Translations under genes and position numbers: made by a program | Assembly: GCA_035762175.1 (NCBI GenBank) | Contig: DASTPP010000041.1 | Coordinates: forward strand, 1-38,908 | Reading direction: 5' to 3' | DNA: 38,908 nt | From: DASTPP01 sp035762175 | GTDB lineage: Bacteria; Myxococcota_A; Polyangia; Polyangiales; Polyangiaceae | The notes under the pieces: generated by a model | What the model saw: only the letters and a program-made list of their open reading frames with translations | Told to the model about the DNA's origin: nothing | Database searches by the model: none | Shown here: piece by piece, positions 15,756-25,343 of the stretch | Position numbering within the stretch: the first letter of the stretch is position 1 | Layout: each line of letters starts with the position of its first letter

Positions 15756-17084
15756 ATGGCAACGAACCCTTACCGCCTCGCCGACGAGGTCTCTTCCCTG
15801 CCCGCGCTGCGCGCGGTGCGCACGCCGCAGCCCGCGGTCTGGCTCGCCCGGGCGCTCGTCGCGCTCTTGGCCGCCGTCGTCGTCGGGCTCGCCGTCACGC
15901 CCTGGCAACAGACCTCGACCGGGGCCGGCCGGGTCATCGCCTACGCGCCGCTCGAGCGCCAGCAGAGCATCGAGGCCCCGCTCGAGGGGCGCATCACCCG
16001 CTGGCACGTGCGCGAGGGGTCGCGCGTGCGCGCCGGCGACCCCATCGTCGAGATCACCGACAACGACCCCGGGCTCATGCAACGGCTCGAGGCCGAGCGC
16101 GACGCGGTGCGCGACCGCAAGGCCGCCGCCGAGCGGCGCGCCGCCGCGCTCGAGGGGCGCATCGCCAGCCTCGAAGAGTCGCTCAAGAACGCCACCGCGG
16201 CCGCCTCGCGCCGCACGGGCATGGCGCGCGACCGGCTGCGCGCCGCCGAGCAGGCGGTCGAGGCCTCGGCCGCCGCCCAGAAGACGGCCGAGCTCAACGT
16301 CGAGCGCCAGCGCGCGCTCTTCGAGCAGGGCCTCGCCTCCAAGCGCGCCGTCGAGCTCGCCGAGCTCGACATCGCCCGCACGACGACCGACTACGAGCGG
16401 GCGCGGGCCTCGCTGAACGCGGCCCGGGGCGAAGAGCTCGCCTTCGGGGCCGACCAGGCGAAGGTCGGCTCCGACGGCCTCGCGGCGCTCGAAGACGCGC
16501 GCGCCTCGCGCGCCTCGGCCCTGGCCGACGTGGCGAACGCGGCCGCCGAGCTGACGCGCGTCGAGGTGCGCCTGGCGCGCCAGGCGACGCAGGCGGTCGC
16601 CGCCCCGCGCGACGGCACCGTCCTCCGCCTCGCCGCCAACCAGGGGGGCGAGATGGTCAAGGCGGGCGACCCGCTCGCGCTGCTCGTGCCCGACACCGAC
16701 GAGCGCGCCGTCGAGCTCTGGGTCGACGGCAACGACGTGCCGCTCATCGCCGAGGGGCGCCACGTGCGGCTGCAGTTCGAGGGCTGGCCCGCCGTCCAGT
16801 TCAGCGGCTGGCCCTCGGTCGCCGTCGGCACCTTCGGCGGCCGGGTCGCCCTCGTCGACGCCACCGACGACGGCAAGGGGCGCTTCCGCGTCGTGGTCGT
16901 GCCCGACGGGCCCGAGCCCTGGCCCACCGGCCGCTACTTGCGCCAGGGCGTGCGCGCGCACGGCTGGGTGCTGCTCGGCCGGGTGCGGCTCGGCTACGAG
17001 CTCTGGCGGCAGTTCAACGGGTTTCCGCCCGCCGTCGGCGCGGCCCCGGACACCGCGGCCCAAGACAAGGGGGACAAGAAGTGA
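15756..17084 (+). CDS. HlyD-family periplasmic adaptor (membrane fusion protein)
   Basis: A 442-residue protein. A cytoplasmic N-terminus is followed by one transmembrane helix (about residues 28-50), a biotinyl-lipoyl-like half motif (IEAPLEGRITRWHVREGSRVRAGDPIVEI), a long Ala/Glu/Arg coiled coil (about residues 108-275), the second half (APRDGTVLRLAANQGGEMVKAGDPLALLVPD) and a beta-barrel domain. It would bridge the inner-membrane ABC transporter and outer-membrane channel. The start lies 4 nt after the transporter stop; its stop overlaps the channel start by 4 nt (GTGA), showing tight translational coupling. Confidence 0.93.
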   Translation: MATNPYRLADEVSSLPALRAVRTPQPAVWLARALVALLAAVVVGLAVTPWQQTSTGAGRVIAYAPLERQQSIEAPLEGRITRWHVREGSRVRAGDPIVEITDNDPGLMQRLEAERDAVRDRKAAAERRAAALEGRIASLEESLKNATAAASRRTGMARDRLRAAEQAVEASAAAQKTAELNVERQRALFEQGLASKRAVELAELDIARTTTDYERARASLNAARGEELAFGADQAKVGSDGLAALEDARASRASALADVANAAAELTRVEVRLARQATQAVAAPRDGTVLRLAANQGGEMVKAGDPLALLVPDTDERAVELWVDGNDVPLIAEGRHVRLQFEGWPAVQFSGWPSVAVGTFGGRVALVDATDDGKGRFRVVVVPDGPEPWPTGRYLRQGVRAHGWVLLGRVRLGYELWRQFNGFPPAVGAAPDTAAQDKGDKK

Positions 17085-18661
17085 AGGCTCGCCTCCTCGC
17101 GCGGTCGGCCTCGGTCGCCCTCGCGCTCGCCGCGTTCGCCCCCCTCGCCTCCGCCCAGGCGTCGGTGCCCGCGGCGCCCCCCGCCCTGCCGCCGCCCGCG
17201 CCCGCCGCGCCGCCGCCCGCGCCCCCGTCGGCGCCCCCCGCCCCGCCGGCCGCGGCCTTCGCGCTGCCCGCCCTGCCGCCGGGGCCCGCCGCGGCGGCGG
17301 TGCCGGCCGCCCCGCCCCCCTCGCCCGACGTGCTCACGCTCGCCGAGGTGCTCCGGTCGGCCGAGGCGGCCTACCCGCCGCTGCGCGCGGCCGAGCTCGA
17401 GCGCGACATCGCCCGGGCCGACCTTCTCTCGGCCGAGGGCGGCTTCGACCTGTCGTGGCGCACGCGCGCCTCGACCACGCCGCTCGGCTACTACCAGTAT
17501 CACCGCCTCGACACCGTGGTCGAGGTGCCCACGCAGCTCTGGGGCTCGACCTTCTTCGCCGGCTACCGCATCGGCCGCGGCAACATCCCCTCGTATTATG
17601 GCGAGCTGGCGACGCTCTCGCAGGGCGAGGTGCGCGGCGGGGTCAACGTGCCGCTCTGGCGCAACGGCCCGGTCGACCGCCGGCGCGCCAACGTCTGGCG
17701 CGCCGAGGCCGGCCGCCGCGTCGCCGACCTCGGCGTGGCCCAACAGCGGCTCGAGATCGCGCGGGCCGCCGCCGTACGCTACTGGGACTGGGTGGTCGCC
17801 GGGCGCCGCCTGCAGATCGCGCGCGACCTGCTCTCGCTCGCCGTCGCCCGCGACGCCGGGGTCGGCACGCGCGTCGCGCGGGGCGATCTGCCGGCCTTCG
17901 AGCACGCCGACAACGCGCGCGCCATCCTGCAGCGTCGGGCCCAGGTCGTCGCCGCCGAGCGGGGGCTCGAGGGCGCGGCGCTCGAGCTCTCGCTCTTTCT
18001 GCGCGGCCCCGACGGCGCGCCCCGGCTGCCCGACCCCGGCCGCCTACCGACCTCGCTGCCCGAGCCCGACCCCGCCGCCGGCCCGCCCACCCAAGAGGCC
18101 GTCGCGGCCGCCACGCGGCGCCGGCCCGAGCTCGGCCGGCTCGAGGCGCTGCGCCGGCAGTCCGAGGTCGAGCTGCGCTGGGCGAAGAACCAGCTCATGC
18201 CCGGCCTCGACGCCCAGGTCGTCGCCTCGCGCGATTTCGGCGACGGCCCCGCGAGCCTGCGGCCGACCGTGCTCGAGGCCGCCGTCCTGCTCGACGTGCC
18301 GCTGCAGACCCGCGTCGCCCGGGGCCGGGTCGACGCGGCCGAGGCGCAGATCGCCCGCGTCGACGCGCAGAGCGCCTTCGCCCGCGACCGCATCTCGGTC
18401 GAGGTGCGCGACGCGCTGGTGGCCATGCGCGCGGCGCGGCAAAGGGTCGAGGCCGCCCGCGGCGAGGTCGAGCTGGCCCGGCAGCTCGAGCAGTCCGAGC
18501 GGGCGCGCTTCGACCTCGGCGAGGGCACCCTCTTGGTCGTCAACCTGCGCGAGCAGGCCACGGCCGACGCCGCCCAGCGCGAGGCCGAGGCGCTGGCCGA
18601 CTACCACCGCGCCGTCGCCACCTACCGCGCCGCCGCCGGCGACGGGGCGGCCCGGCCCTAA
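17081..18661 (+). CDS. TolC-family outer-membrane efflux channel
   Basis: A 526-residue protein starting at GTG 17081. Residues 1-26 are a signal peptide ending ASAQA. Residues about 27-85 are a Pro/Ala-rich linker, unusual in length for the family. Two outer-membrane efflux repeats follow: LAEVLRSAEAAYPPLRAAELERDIARADLLSAEGGFDLSW... and the second half with PELGRLEALRRQSEVELRWAKNQLMPGLD and long heptad-rich helices. It would provide the outer-membrane exit for the ABC/HlyD pair immediately upstream. Confidence 0.93.
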   Translation: MKARLLARSASVALALAAFAPLASAQASVPAAPPALPPPAPAAPPPAPPSAPPAPPAAAFALPALPPGPAAAAVPAAPPPSPDVLTLAEVLRSAEAAYPPLRAAELERDIARADLLSAEGGFDLSWRTRASTTPLGYYQYHRLDTVVEVPTQLWGSTFFAGYRIGRGNIPSYYGELATLSQGEVRGGVNVPLWRNGPVDRRRANVWRAEAGRRVADLGVAQQRLEIARAAAVRYWDWVVAGRRLQIARDLLSLAVARDAGVGTRVARGDLPAFEHADNARAILQRRAQVVAAERGLEGAALELSLFLRGPDGAPRLPDPGRLPTSLPEPDPAAGPPTQEAVAAATRRRPELGRLEALRRQSEVELRWAKNQLMPGLDAQVVASRDFGDGPASLRPTVLEAAVLLDVPLQTRVARGRVDAAEAQIARVDAQSAFARDRISVEVRDALVAMRAARQRVEAARGEVELARQLEQSERARFDLGEGTLLVVNLREQATADAAQREAEALADYHRAVATYRAAAGDGAARP

Positions 18662-18663
18662 GT

Positions 18664-18700
18664 TTCGCCCGCCCGACAACCGGGCACCTCTTCGGGCGAA
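18664..18700 (+). terminator. Candidate terminator after the secretion operon
   Basis: TTCGCCCG at 18664-18671 pairs with CGGGCGAA at 18693-18700, with an inner GCCCG...CGGGC stem. It lies directly after the channel stop, between convergent genes. No T tract follows, so it would be Rho-assisted or only protect the 3' end. Confidence 0.5.
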
Positions 18701-18750
18701 CGGAACGAGCCCCGAAGCGCGGGCGAACGGCGAAGGCTGCGGTCGTTGCC

Positions 18751-19269
18751 CTAAGCCCGGTCGTCGCCCGCCGGCAGCTCGGCGAAGTAGGTGAGCATGG
18801 CCAGCTCTTGGTCGAGCGCGATGATCTTGAGCAGGGCCGCGATGGCGCGGGCCTGCTTGACGCGGTTGTACTCGAAGGCCGCGAGCACGCGCGGCGCGAC
18901 GATCTGCATGTAGATCGCGTACGCGCCCATGTACCAGCGCGGCTCGAGCCCGATGCGCTGGTGCACGCGGCCGATGCGCAGGCGGTCGGCGAGATAGTTG
19001 GCGCCGTAGTCGCCGCCGGTGAGGCTGACGAAGTAGCGCTTCTGCAGGCCCTTGACCCGCACGAGCGTCGCGTCGTCCTTGAAGAAGGCGCGCACCTCGT
19101 CGGCGCTCAACCAGCGGTCGTACAGCTCGGCCATGACCTCGCCGGCGTACGTCTTGGCCACCAGGTGCAGCTCGGCCAGAATGTCTTCGTCCTCTTTGCC
19201 GAAGCCGACGAAGCTCTTTCGACGCTCCCATTCTTCGAGGGTCACGGGCGGGTGGCCGGGGTCGGTCAT
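18751..19269 (-). CDS. Free-standing protoglobin (globin sensor domain)
   Basis: A 172-residue single-domain haem globin of the protoglobin/globin-coupled-sensor type. The pre-helix segment EEWERRKSFVGFGKEDEDIL and the core ADRLRIGRVHQRIGLEPRWYMGAY contain the proximal His in 'GRVHQRIGL'. The same signature occurs in the kinase at 21208-22812. Such proteins bind O2, NO or CO. With no output domain it may scavenge or buffer the gas, or act on a partner such as the adjacent two-component system. It is downstream of the response-regulator gene in the same direction. Confidence 0.92.
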   Translation of the reverse strand: MTDPGHPPVTLEEWERRKSFVGFGKEDEDILAELHLVAKTYAGEVMAELYDRWLSADEVRAFFKDDATLVRVKGLQKRYFVSLTGGDYGANYLADRLRIGRVHQRIGLEPRWYMGAYAIYMQIVAPRVLAAFEYNRVKQARAIAALLKIIALDQELAMLTYFAELPAGDDRA

Positions 19270-19691
19270 TCGAGGCCATTCACTTTAGCCCGGCCGCGAG
19301 CGCCCCACGAAGGCATTCCTTCGTGCCTCGCGCCCGCCGGGCCGCGCCGACCCGCCGGCGACGGCGGCTCGAGCGCGGCAGGAGCACGCGCCCTCGGGCG
19401 CAGCCTTCGCCGACCGAACGCACGCCTGGCGCCCCCGCGCCCGTCCCGCGGGCCGGCCGCCCCGCCCGCCGAGCTCGGCGCCGGCGACCGCCCGGGGCCG
19501 CGCGGCGGGCCGTTCGCGCCGGGCGCCGCGCGGCGCGCGACGCGTGACGCGCGAGCATCGCGTACGCCACGGCCGCGCTCGCCGACCGCCTGCGCACGCG
19601 CCTGGCGAAGTGAGCCCGCCGCGGCCGGGCCGGAGGCGGCCCGCCGCGCGGCGCCGCTCGCCTCGCGAGGCCGGCGCGCCCCCGCCGCCCC
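19270..19691. other. Gap between response regulator and protoglobin genes
   Basis: 422 bp with no convincing complete gene; long open frames here are Arg/Ala-rich shadows. A short plus-strand stretch at about 19548-19613 reads like the C-terminus of a real protein (ASIAYATAALADRL, then a stop) but is preceded by a stop after about two codons, so it may be a gene remnant. The promoter of the protoglobin gene should lie near 19275-19330. Confidence 0.4.
19306..19325. promoter_or_regulatory. Perfect inverted repeat upstream of the protoglobin gene
   Basis: CACGAAGG-CATT-CCTTCGTG, an 8-bp perfect stem, ends 37 nt upstream of the protoglobin ATG. It could be an operator or the 5' hairpin of the mRNA. 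It lacks a T tract. Confidence 0.45.
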
Positions 19692-21119
<1,428 letters not shown>

Positions 21120-21131
21120 GCCCTAGAATTC

Positions 21132-21147
21132 AGCACAGACCGTGCCA
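21132..21147 (-). promoter_or_regulatory. Strong candidate sigma-54 promoter of the NtrC-type regulator
   Basis: Reads TGGCACGGTCTGTGCT on the minus strand, differing from TGGCACG-N4-TTGCW at one conserved base, with the required GG-N10-GC spacing. The predicted start is about 21121, only 2 nt upstream of the GTG at 21119. Confidence 0.65.
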
Positions 21148-21207
21148 GCAAGAAACCCCTCCGGGTCGGGCGCCCCCCCGCGCCCGTCGCCCTCTGCTCG
21201 CGCCCCC

Positions 21208-22812
21208 TCACGCCCTGCCCGAGAGGGGCGTCGGCCCCGCGATCGGGCTGCGCGGCAGGCGCACCGTGAAGGTCGTGTCGCCGGGGGCGCTGCGCACCGA
21301 GACCGCCCCGCCGTGCTCGTCGACCGCGCGGTGCACGACGGCGAGGCCGAGGCCGGCGCCCTTCGGCTTGGTCGTGTAGAACGCGTCGAAGACGGGCGCG
21401 CCGGGCGGCACGCCGGCGCCGTTGTCTTCGACGTCGATCTCCGAAAAGCGCCCGACGGCGCGGGCGCGCACGACGACGCGGGCGCCGGGGGCGCCCTCGA
21501 CCGCGTCGAGGGCGTTGCCCACCAGGTTGAGCAGCGCCCGGCGCAGCCGCTCGGCGTCGCCCGGCGTCGCCAGGGGGCGCGCGGGCCGCTCGTAGGCGAG
21601 CTCGACCCCCGCGGCGTCGGCCCGGGGGCGCAGCTCGTCGACGACGCCCTGCACGAACTCGCCGAGCTCGAGCGGCGCCACGCTCAGCGGGCGGGGCCGG
21701 GCGAAGTCGAGGAAGTCGCTCACCAGGCGCGAGATGCGGTCGAGCTCGCCGCGCAGCATCTCGAGCGCCTCGAGCGCCAGGGGCGGCGCCGCGGCGGGCC
21801 GGCGCAGCGAGCGCTCGAGCAGCTGCACGTTCAGCGAGGCGGCGTTCAACGGGTTGCGGATCTCGTGCGCGAGGCCGGTCGCGAGCGCCCCGGCCACCGC
21901 CAGCCGCTCGGCCTGGTGGGCCCGCTGCTCGTCCCCCCGCGCCTCGGTCATGTCGGCGCCGACGAGGTAGCGGGCCGCGACCCCGCCCGCGCCGTCGTCG
22001 GCGGCCGAGACGCACCAGCGCGCCCAGCGCTCGCGCCCCGCCCGCGTCACGAGCGCCGCCTCGAGCACCAGGGGCTCGCCGGGGCGCACGCCGGGCACCC
22101 GCTCGCGGGGGCCCGCGTCGCCGAAGAGCAGCGGCAGCGGGTCCGTGCCCAGCACCTCGTCGCGGGGGTGGCCCGTCAGCGCCTCGGCCTTGCGGTTCCA
22201 GAGGGTCGCCCGCCCGGCGGGGTCGAGCGTGACGACCATGACCTCGGCCCGCTCGACGGCGTCGCGGTAGCGGCCCTCGGCCGCCCCGGGCCGGCCGCCG
22301 GCGGCCGCGGCCCCCTCGGCCCGCTCGAGGCGCCCGAGCAGCTCTTCGCGGTAGGTCTCGGCCATGACCGCGAGCTCGACGTCGAGCGCCTTGCCGACCG
22401 CCGCGTGCGCCCGCGCCTCGGCCTCGCGGTCGGCCCCGAACGCCGCCGACGCGATGCGCTCGAGCTGCAGCCGGATGAGCGCCATCGCCGTGAACACGTA
22501 GCGCTGCGGCAGGCCGACCCGCGCGTGCACGGCGCCGATGCGCCAGCGCTGCTCGAAGTACGCGCGGTCGCGGCGGGCGGCGAGCAGGTCGTCGAGCCAG
22601 CGCTCGAGCGACCCGTGCAGCCGCCGCACTTGCGCCTCGTCGCGCAGCACCTTCTCGGCCTCCGGGTGCTCGCGCAGCCGGTCGTAGAACTCTTCGACGA
22701 TCGCCCGGCGCTCGGGCGCGACGTGCGGCGCGAGGGCGCGCAGGGCCGCCTCGTCGGCCCCGGACCACCGCACGTAGCGGAGCGCGTCGTCGAAGAAGGC
22801 GGCTTCAGCCAT
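21208..22812 (-). CDS. Globin-coupled sensor histidine kinase
   Basis: A 534-residue soluble sensor kinase. Residues about 1-165 are a protoglobin domain (RWRIGAVHARVGLPQRYVFTAM; proximal His in 'GAVHARVGL'). A PAS domain follows (VERAEVMVVTLDPAGRATLWNRKAEALTG...), then a HisKA dimerisation helix with phospho-acceptor His in LAHEIRNPLN, and a HATPase domain with N-box NLVGNALDAV, DNGAGVP and GAGLGLAVVH. No membrane helix is seen. Known globin-coupled sensors detect O2, NO or CO through haem. The kinase gene precedes the NtrC-type regulator gene, giving a gas-responsive two-component system acting on sigma-54 promoters. Confidence 0.94.
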   Translation of the reverse strand: MAEAAFFDDALRYVRWSGADEAALRALAPHVAPERRAIVEEFYDRLREHPEAEKVLRDEAQVRRLHGSLERWLDDLLAARRDRAYFEQRWRIGAVHARVGLPQRYVFTAMALIRLQLERIASAAFGADREAEARAHAAVGKALDVELAVMAETYREELLGRLERAEGAAAAGGRPGAAEGRYRDAVERAEVMVVTLDPAGRATLWNRKAEALTGHPRDEVLGTDPLPLLFGDAGPRERVPGVRPGEPLVLEAALVTRAGRERWARWCVSAADDGAGGVAARYLVGADMTEARGDEQRAHQAERLAVAGALATGLAHEIRNPLNAASLNVQLLERSLRRPAAAPPLALEALEMLRGELDRISRLVSDFLDFARPRPLSVAPLELGEFVQGVVDELRPRADAAGVELAYERPARPLATPGDAERLRRALLNLVGNALDAVEGAPGARVVVRARAVGRFSEIDVEDNGAGVPPGAPVFDAFYTTKPKGAGLGLAVVHRAVDEHGGAVSVRSAPGDTTFTVRLPRSPIAGPTPLSGRA

Positions 22813-22983
22813 GAGGCCAGCGACATCGTTGCATGGTCGGCGACGGACCCTGCTAGCAAAGTTCGGGCTCGCCCGCCCCGGGCCCCGCCGCGGCCCCCGC
22901 GCCCCGACCCGCGCAAGGGCTGCGCGGGGCCCGCAATTCTTGCCGTGCCGGGCCCCGGCGGCCGGCGCCCCCCGGGCCCGCGC

Positions 22984-23193
22984 TCAGCCCTCGCCCATCT
23001 GCTTGCGCAGGCTGAGCGGTCGCATGTCCGTCCAGACCTTTTCGATGTGGGCGAGGCACTCGGCCTTGGTGCCCGCCACGCCGACCTCGCGCCAGCCGGC
23101 CGGCGCCTCGCGGTCGGCGAACCAGATCGAGTACTGCTCTTCGTGGTTGACCACGACCTTGTACGAACGGGTGTCTTCTTCTTGGTCGCTCAT
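22984..23193 (-). CDS. MbtH-like protein (orphan)
   Basis: A 69-residue protein from the ATG at 23193. It matches the MbtH family: NHEEQYSIW, APAGWREVGVAGTKAECLAHIE and the hallmark WTDMRPLSLR. The usual SLWP is SIWF here. MbtH proteins are chaperone-like activators that bind the adenylation domain of nonribosomal peptide synthetases. No such synthetase is in the window, so it must serve one elsewhere or be a relic. It diverges from the GNAT gene; a sigma-70-like promoter is visible upstream. Confidence 0.93.
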   Translation of the reverse strand: MSDQEEDTRSYKVVVNHEEQYSIWFADREAPAGWREVGVAGTKAECLAHIEKVWTDMRPLSLRKQMGEG

Positions 23194-23250
23194 GGCCGCC
23201 TGTCGCGAGGTAAAAGCCGAGGTTTGCCGGGGCCCCCGGGCCCGTACGAC

Positions 23251-23280
23251 CACCTAACCCGGGCCTCCGACGACCGTCAA
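23251..23280 (-). promoter_or_regulatory. Sigma-70-like promoter candidate for the MbtH-like gene
   Basis: TTGACG and TAGGTG are separated by 18 nt on the minus strand, about 58 nt upstream of the start codon at 23193. Confidence 0.4.
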
Positions 23281-23423
23281 GGCCGCCCCCGGGCGCGCCG
23301 GCGGGCCCGGACGGCGCCGCCCCATCGCCCGGGCGCGACGCGGCCCGCCGCCGCTCGGAAGAGCCCCGGCGCGACGCGCCCGTCGTCCGCCCGGCCGCGT
23401 TCCTCGTCCTCCTCTTGCCATCG

Positions 23424-23452
23424 TCGACAGGGACCGCGAACGACGCTAACGA
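23424..23452 (+). promoter_or_regulatory. Weak sigma-70-like promoter candidate for the GNAT gene
   Basis: TCGACA and TAACGA are separated by 17 nt, about 80 nt upstream of the ATG at 23533. The -10 element is a poor match. Confidence 0.25.
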
Positions 23453-23532
23453 TCCGCCGGGCCCCGGGCCGCCGGGCCCGCCCCCGGGCCCCCGCGGGCC
23501 CCGCCCGCCGGCGCGCGGGGGCGACACCTGCC

Positions 23533-24600
23533 ATGACCTACGCCACCCTCCCGCTCGACCTCGCCGCCCACCGCGACGCGCTCGCCCGCCTCTGGGCCGA
23601 GAACATGAACGATCCCGCCGTCGCCGGCGTGGTGCACGAGCGCGTCCGCTGGCTCTACGAGCAGAACCCCGAGGGCCCCCCCACCACCCTCGTCATCGAC
23701 GACGTCGGGCGCGACGGCATCGTCGGCTGCGCCTCGGTCGTGCCGCGGCGGGTGCGGCTCGGCGGCCGCGAGGTGCGCGCCGGCATCCTGAGCGACCTCG
23801 CCGTCTCGAAGCGCCACCGCATCGGGGGCCCCGCGCTGATGGCCCAGCGCGCCCTCATCGAGGCGGCGCGCCGCGAGGGCTACGCCTTCCTCTGGGGCTA
23901 CCCGAACAAGAACGCGCTGCCGGTGGCCAAGCGCGTCGGCTACCAGTTCGTCGGCGAGTCGACCTCGTGGGTGCGCCCGCTGCGCACCGCGCCCCTCTTG
24001 CGCCGCTTCGGCCCGCCGCCGGCCGCCGACGTCGGCGGCGCGCTGCTCGACGCCGCGCTCGCCCTCGTCGAGGGCGGCGCCGCGCTCGCCCTCGCGCCCG
24101 GCCGGGCGGGCGCGCACGAGGTGCAGATCGACGCCCGCTTCGACGAGCTCTGGGCGCGCGCCGCCGGCGCCTACGACCTCACCGGCGCGCGGGGCGCGGC
24201 CTACCTGCGCTGGCGCTACGAGCAGTTCCCCAGCGCGCGCCACTACACCTTCGGCCTGACCTCCCGGCGGTCGGGCGCCCTCGCCGGCTACGTCGCCTAC
24301 CGGGGCGTCAGCGGCGGCCGCGCCCACGTGATGGACCTTTTTTGCGAGGACCCCGCGCGCGAGCTCGACGCCCTGCTCCTGCGCTTCGTGCAGGCCGCCC
24401 GCGCCGCCGGCTACGCCTCGATCGCGATCGACCTCATCGCCGGCGACGACGTCTACGCCCGCCTGAAGCGGCTCGGCTTCGTCCGCCGCCCCGACGCGCG
24501 CTCGTTCGTCGTGCAGCCCCTCTCGCTCGACGGCGAGGGGGCCGCGGCCGTCGCCGACGCGCGCCGCTGGTACATCGTCGACGGCGACCTCGACATCTGA
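23533..24600 (+). CDS. GNAT-family N-acyltransferase, two-domain
   Basis: A 355-residue protein. The N-terminal half is a GNAT fold with central strand AGILSDLAVSKRHRIGGPALM as the acyl-CoA-binding motif A region, then LWGYPNKNALPVAKRVGYQFVG. The C-terminal half (from about residue 190) has EVQIDARFDELWARAAGAYDLTGARGAAYLRWRYEQFP, AGYVAYR and a terminal GNAT-like section (AARAAGYASIAIDL...RLKRLGFVRRP). Two-domain GNATs of this layout are often near cell-surface or natural-product genes, but the substrate cannot be read from sequence. The ATG at 23533 fits the domain start. It converges on the nor remnant with a 4-nt gap. Confidence 0.82.
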   Translation: MTYATLPLDLAAHRDALARLWAENMNDPAVAGVVHERVRWLYEQNPEGPPTTLVIDDVGRDGIVGCASVVPRRVRLGGREVRAGILSDLAVSKRHRIGGPALMAQRALIEAARREGYAFLWGYPNKNALPVAKRVGYQFVGESTSWVRPLRTAPLLRRFGPPPAADVGGALLDAALALVEGGAALALAPGRAGAHEVQIDARFDELWARAAGAYDLTGARGAAYLRWRYEQFPSARHYTFGLTSRRSGALAGYVAYRGVSGGRAHVMDLFCEDPARELDALLLRFVQAARAAGYASIAIDLIAGDDVYARLKRLGFVRRPDARSFVVQPLSLDGEGAAAVADARRWYIVDGDLDI

Positions 24601-24604
24601 GCGC

Positions 24605-25252
24605 TCACTCGGCGCCGCCCGGGCCGAGCGCGGGGCGCCCGCCGGGCAGGCCGGGCGGCGCGACCGGCCGGCCGCGCCCGCGCAGCGCGTGCCCGGTGCC
24701 GAGGCCGGCGACGAAGAGCACGAGGGCGACGGCGCCGAGGGCGACGGCCGTGCCGCCGACGACGCGCAGCCAGCGCAAGGCCTGCCCCGTCGGCGTCTGC
24801 CGGAACTCGGCGCCGCGCGCGTACCAGTAGCCGTGGTTGACGGCCGCCCACGGCTGCATCAACCCGACCGGCAGCACGCTGATCGCGACCATCGCGAAGA
24901 GCCCGCCGTTGATGGCCCAGAAGGCGAAGCGCACCGGCCCCTCGCGCCACTCGGCCCCGGGCCGCAGGGCGCGCAGGCAGAAGAGCATCGGCCCGAGGCC
25001 GAGCATGCCGTAGACGCCGAAGAGCGCGGCGTGGCCGTGCACGAGTGTCGTGGTGAGCCCCTGCATGTGGTAGAGCGCGCTCGGCGGGTTGATCATGAAC
25101 CCGAAGAGGCCGGCGCCGACCAAGTTCCAAAAGGCCACGGCGACGAAGAAGTAGACGGGCCAGCGGTAGTGGCGCACCCAGCCCCCGCCCCGCACGAGGC
25201 GCAGGTTCTCGAAGGCGTCGTAGCCGACGAACACGAGCGGCACGACCTCGAG
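24605..25252 (-). pseudogene. norB: 3' remnant of a nitric oxide reductase large-subunit gene (NorB/qNor)
   Basis: About 215 residues match only the C-terminal part of NorB: LEVVPLVFVGYDAFENLRL, WPVYFFVAVAFWNLVGAGLFGFMINPP, then TTTLVHGHAALFGVYGMLGLGPMLFCL and three further membrane helices. The His pair in VHGHAALFG corresponds to the haem b3 and one haem b ligand. Everything before LEVVPL is missing, including the FeB His pair and the other haem b ligand, so it cannot be an active reductase. Homology stops at about 25252, then low-complexity Arg codons precede the divergent receiver-kinase gene. No frameshift is seen in the retained part, which suggests a fairly recent 5' deletion. Confidence 0.82.
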
Positions 25253-25343
25253 CCGGCGGCGGCGCGGGGCTTGACGCAGCGGGCCGCTGTTAGCAAGTGG
25301 GGCAGAGGGCGCGGCTCCCGCCGCGCTCGCCCCGAGAGGCCCC

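Larger units (their letters stand above)
23194..23532. other. Divergent intergenic region, MbtH and GNAT genes
   Basis: 339 bp with no credible gene. It contains one sigma-70-like promoter candidate for each direction and, at 23459-23512, an extremely GC-rich tract of overlapping GGGCCC/CCCGGG palindromes just before the GNAT start that should fold strongly in the mRNA leader. Confidence 0.55.

Noticed and set aside
19300..19325. Sigma-54 promoter before the protoglobin gene (GGCACG...TGCC)
   Set aside because: The GG to GC spacing is 11 nt rather than 10, and the similarity arises from a perfect inverted repeat.
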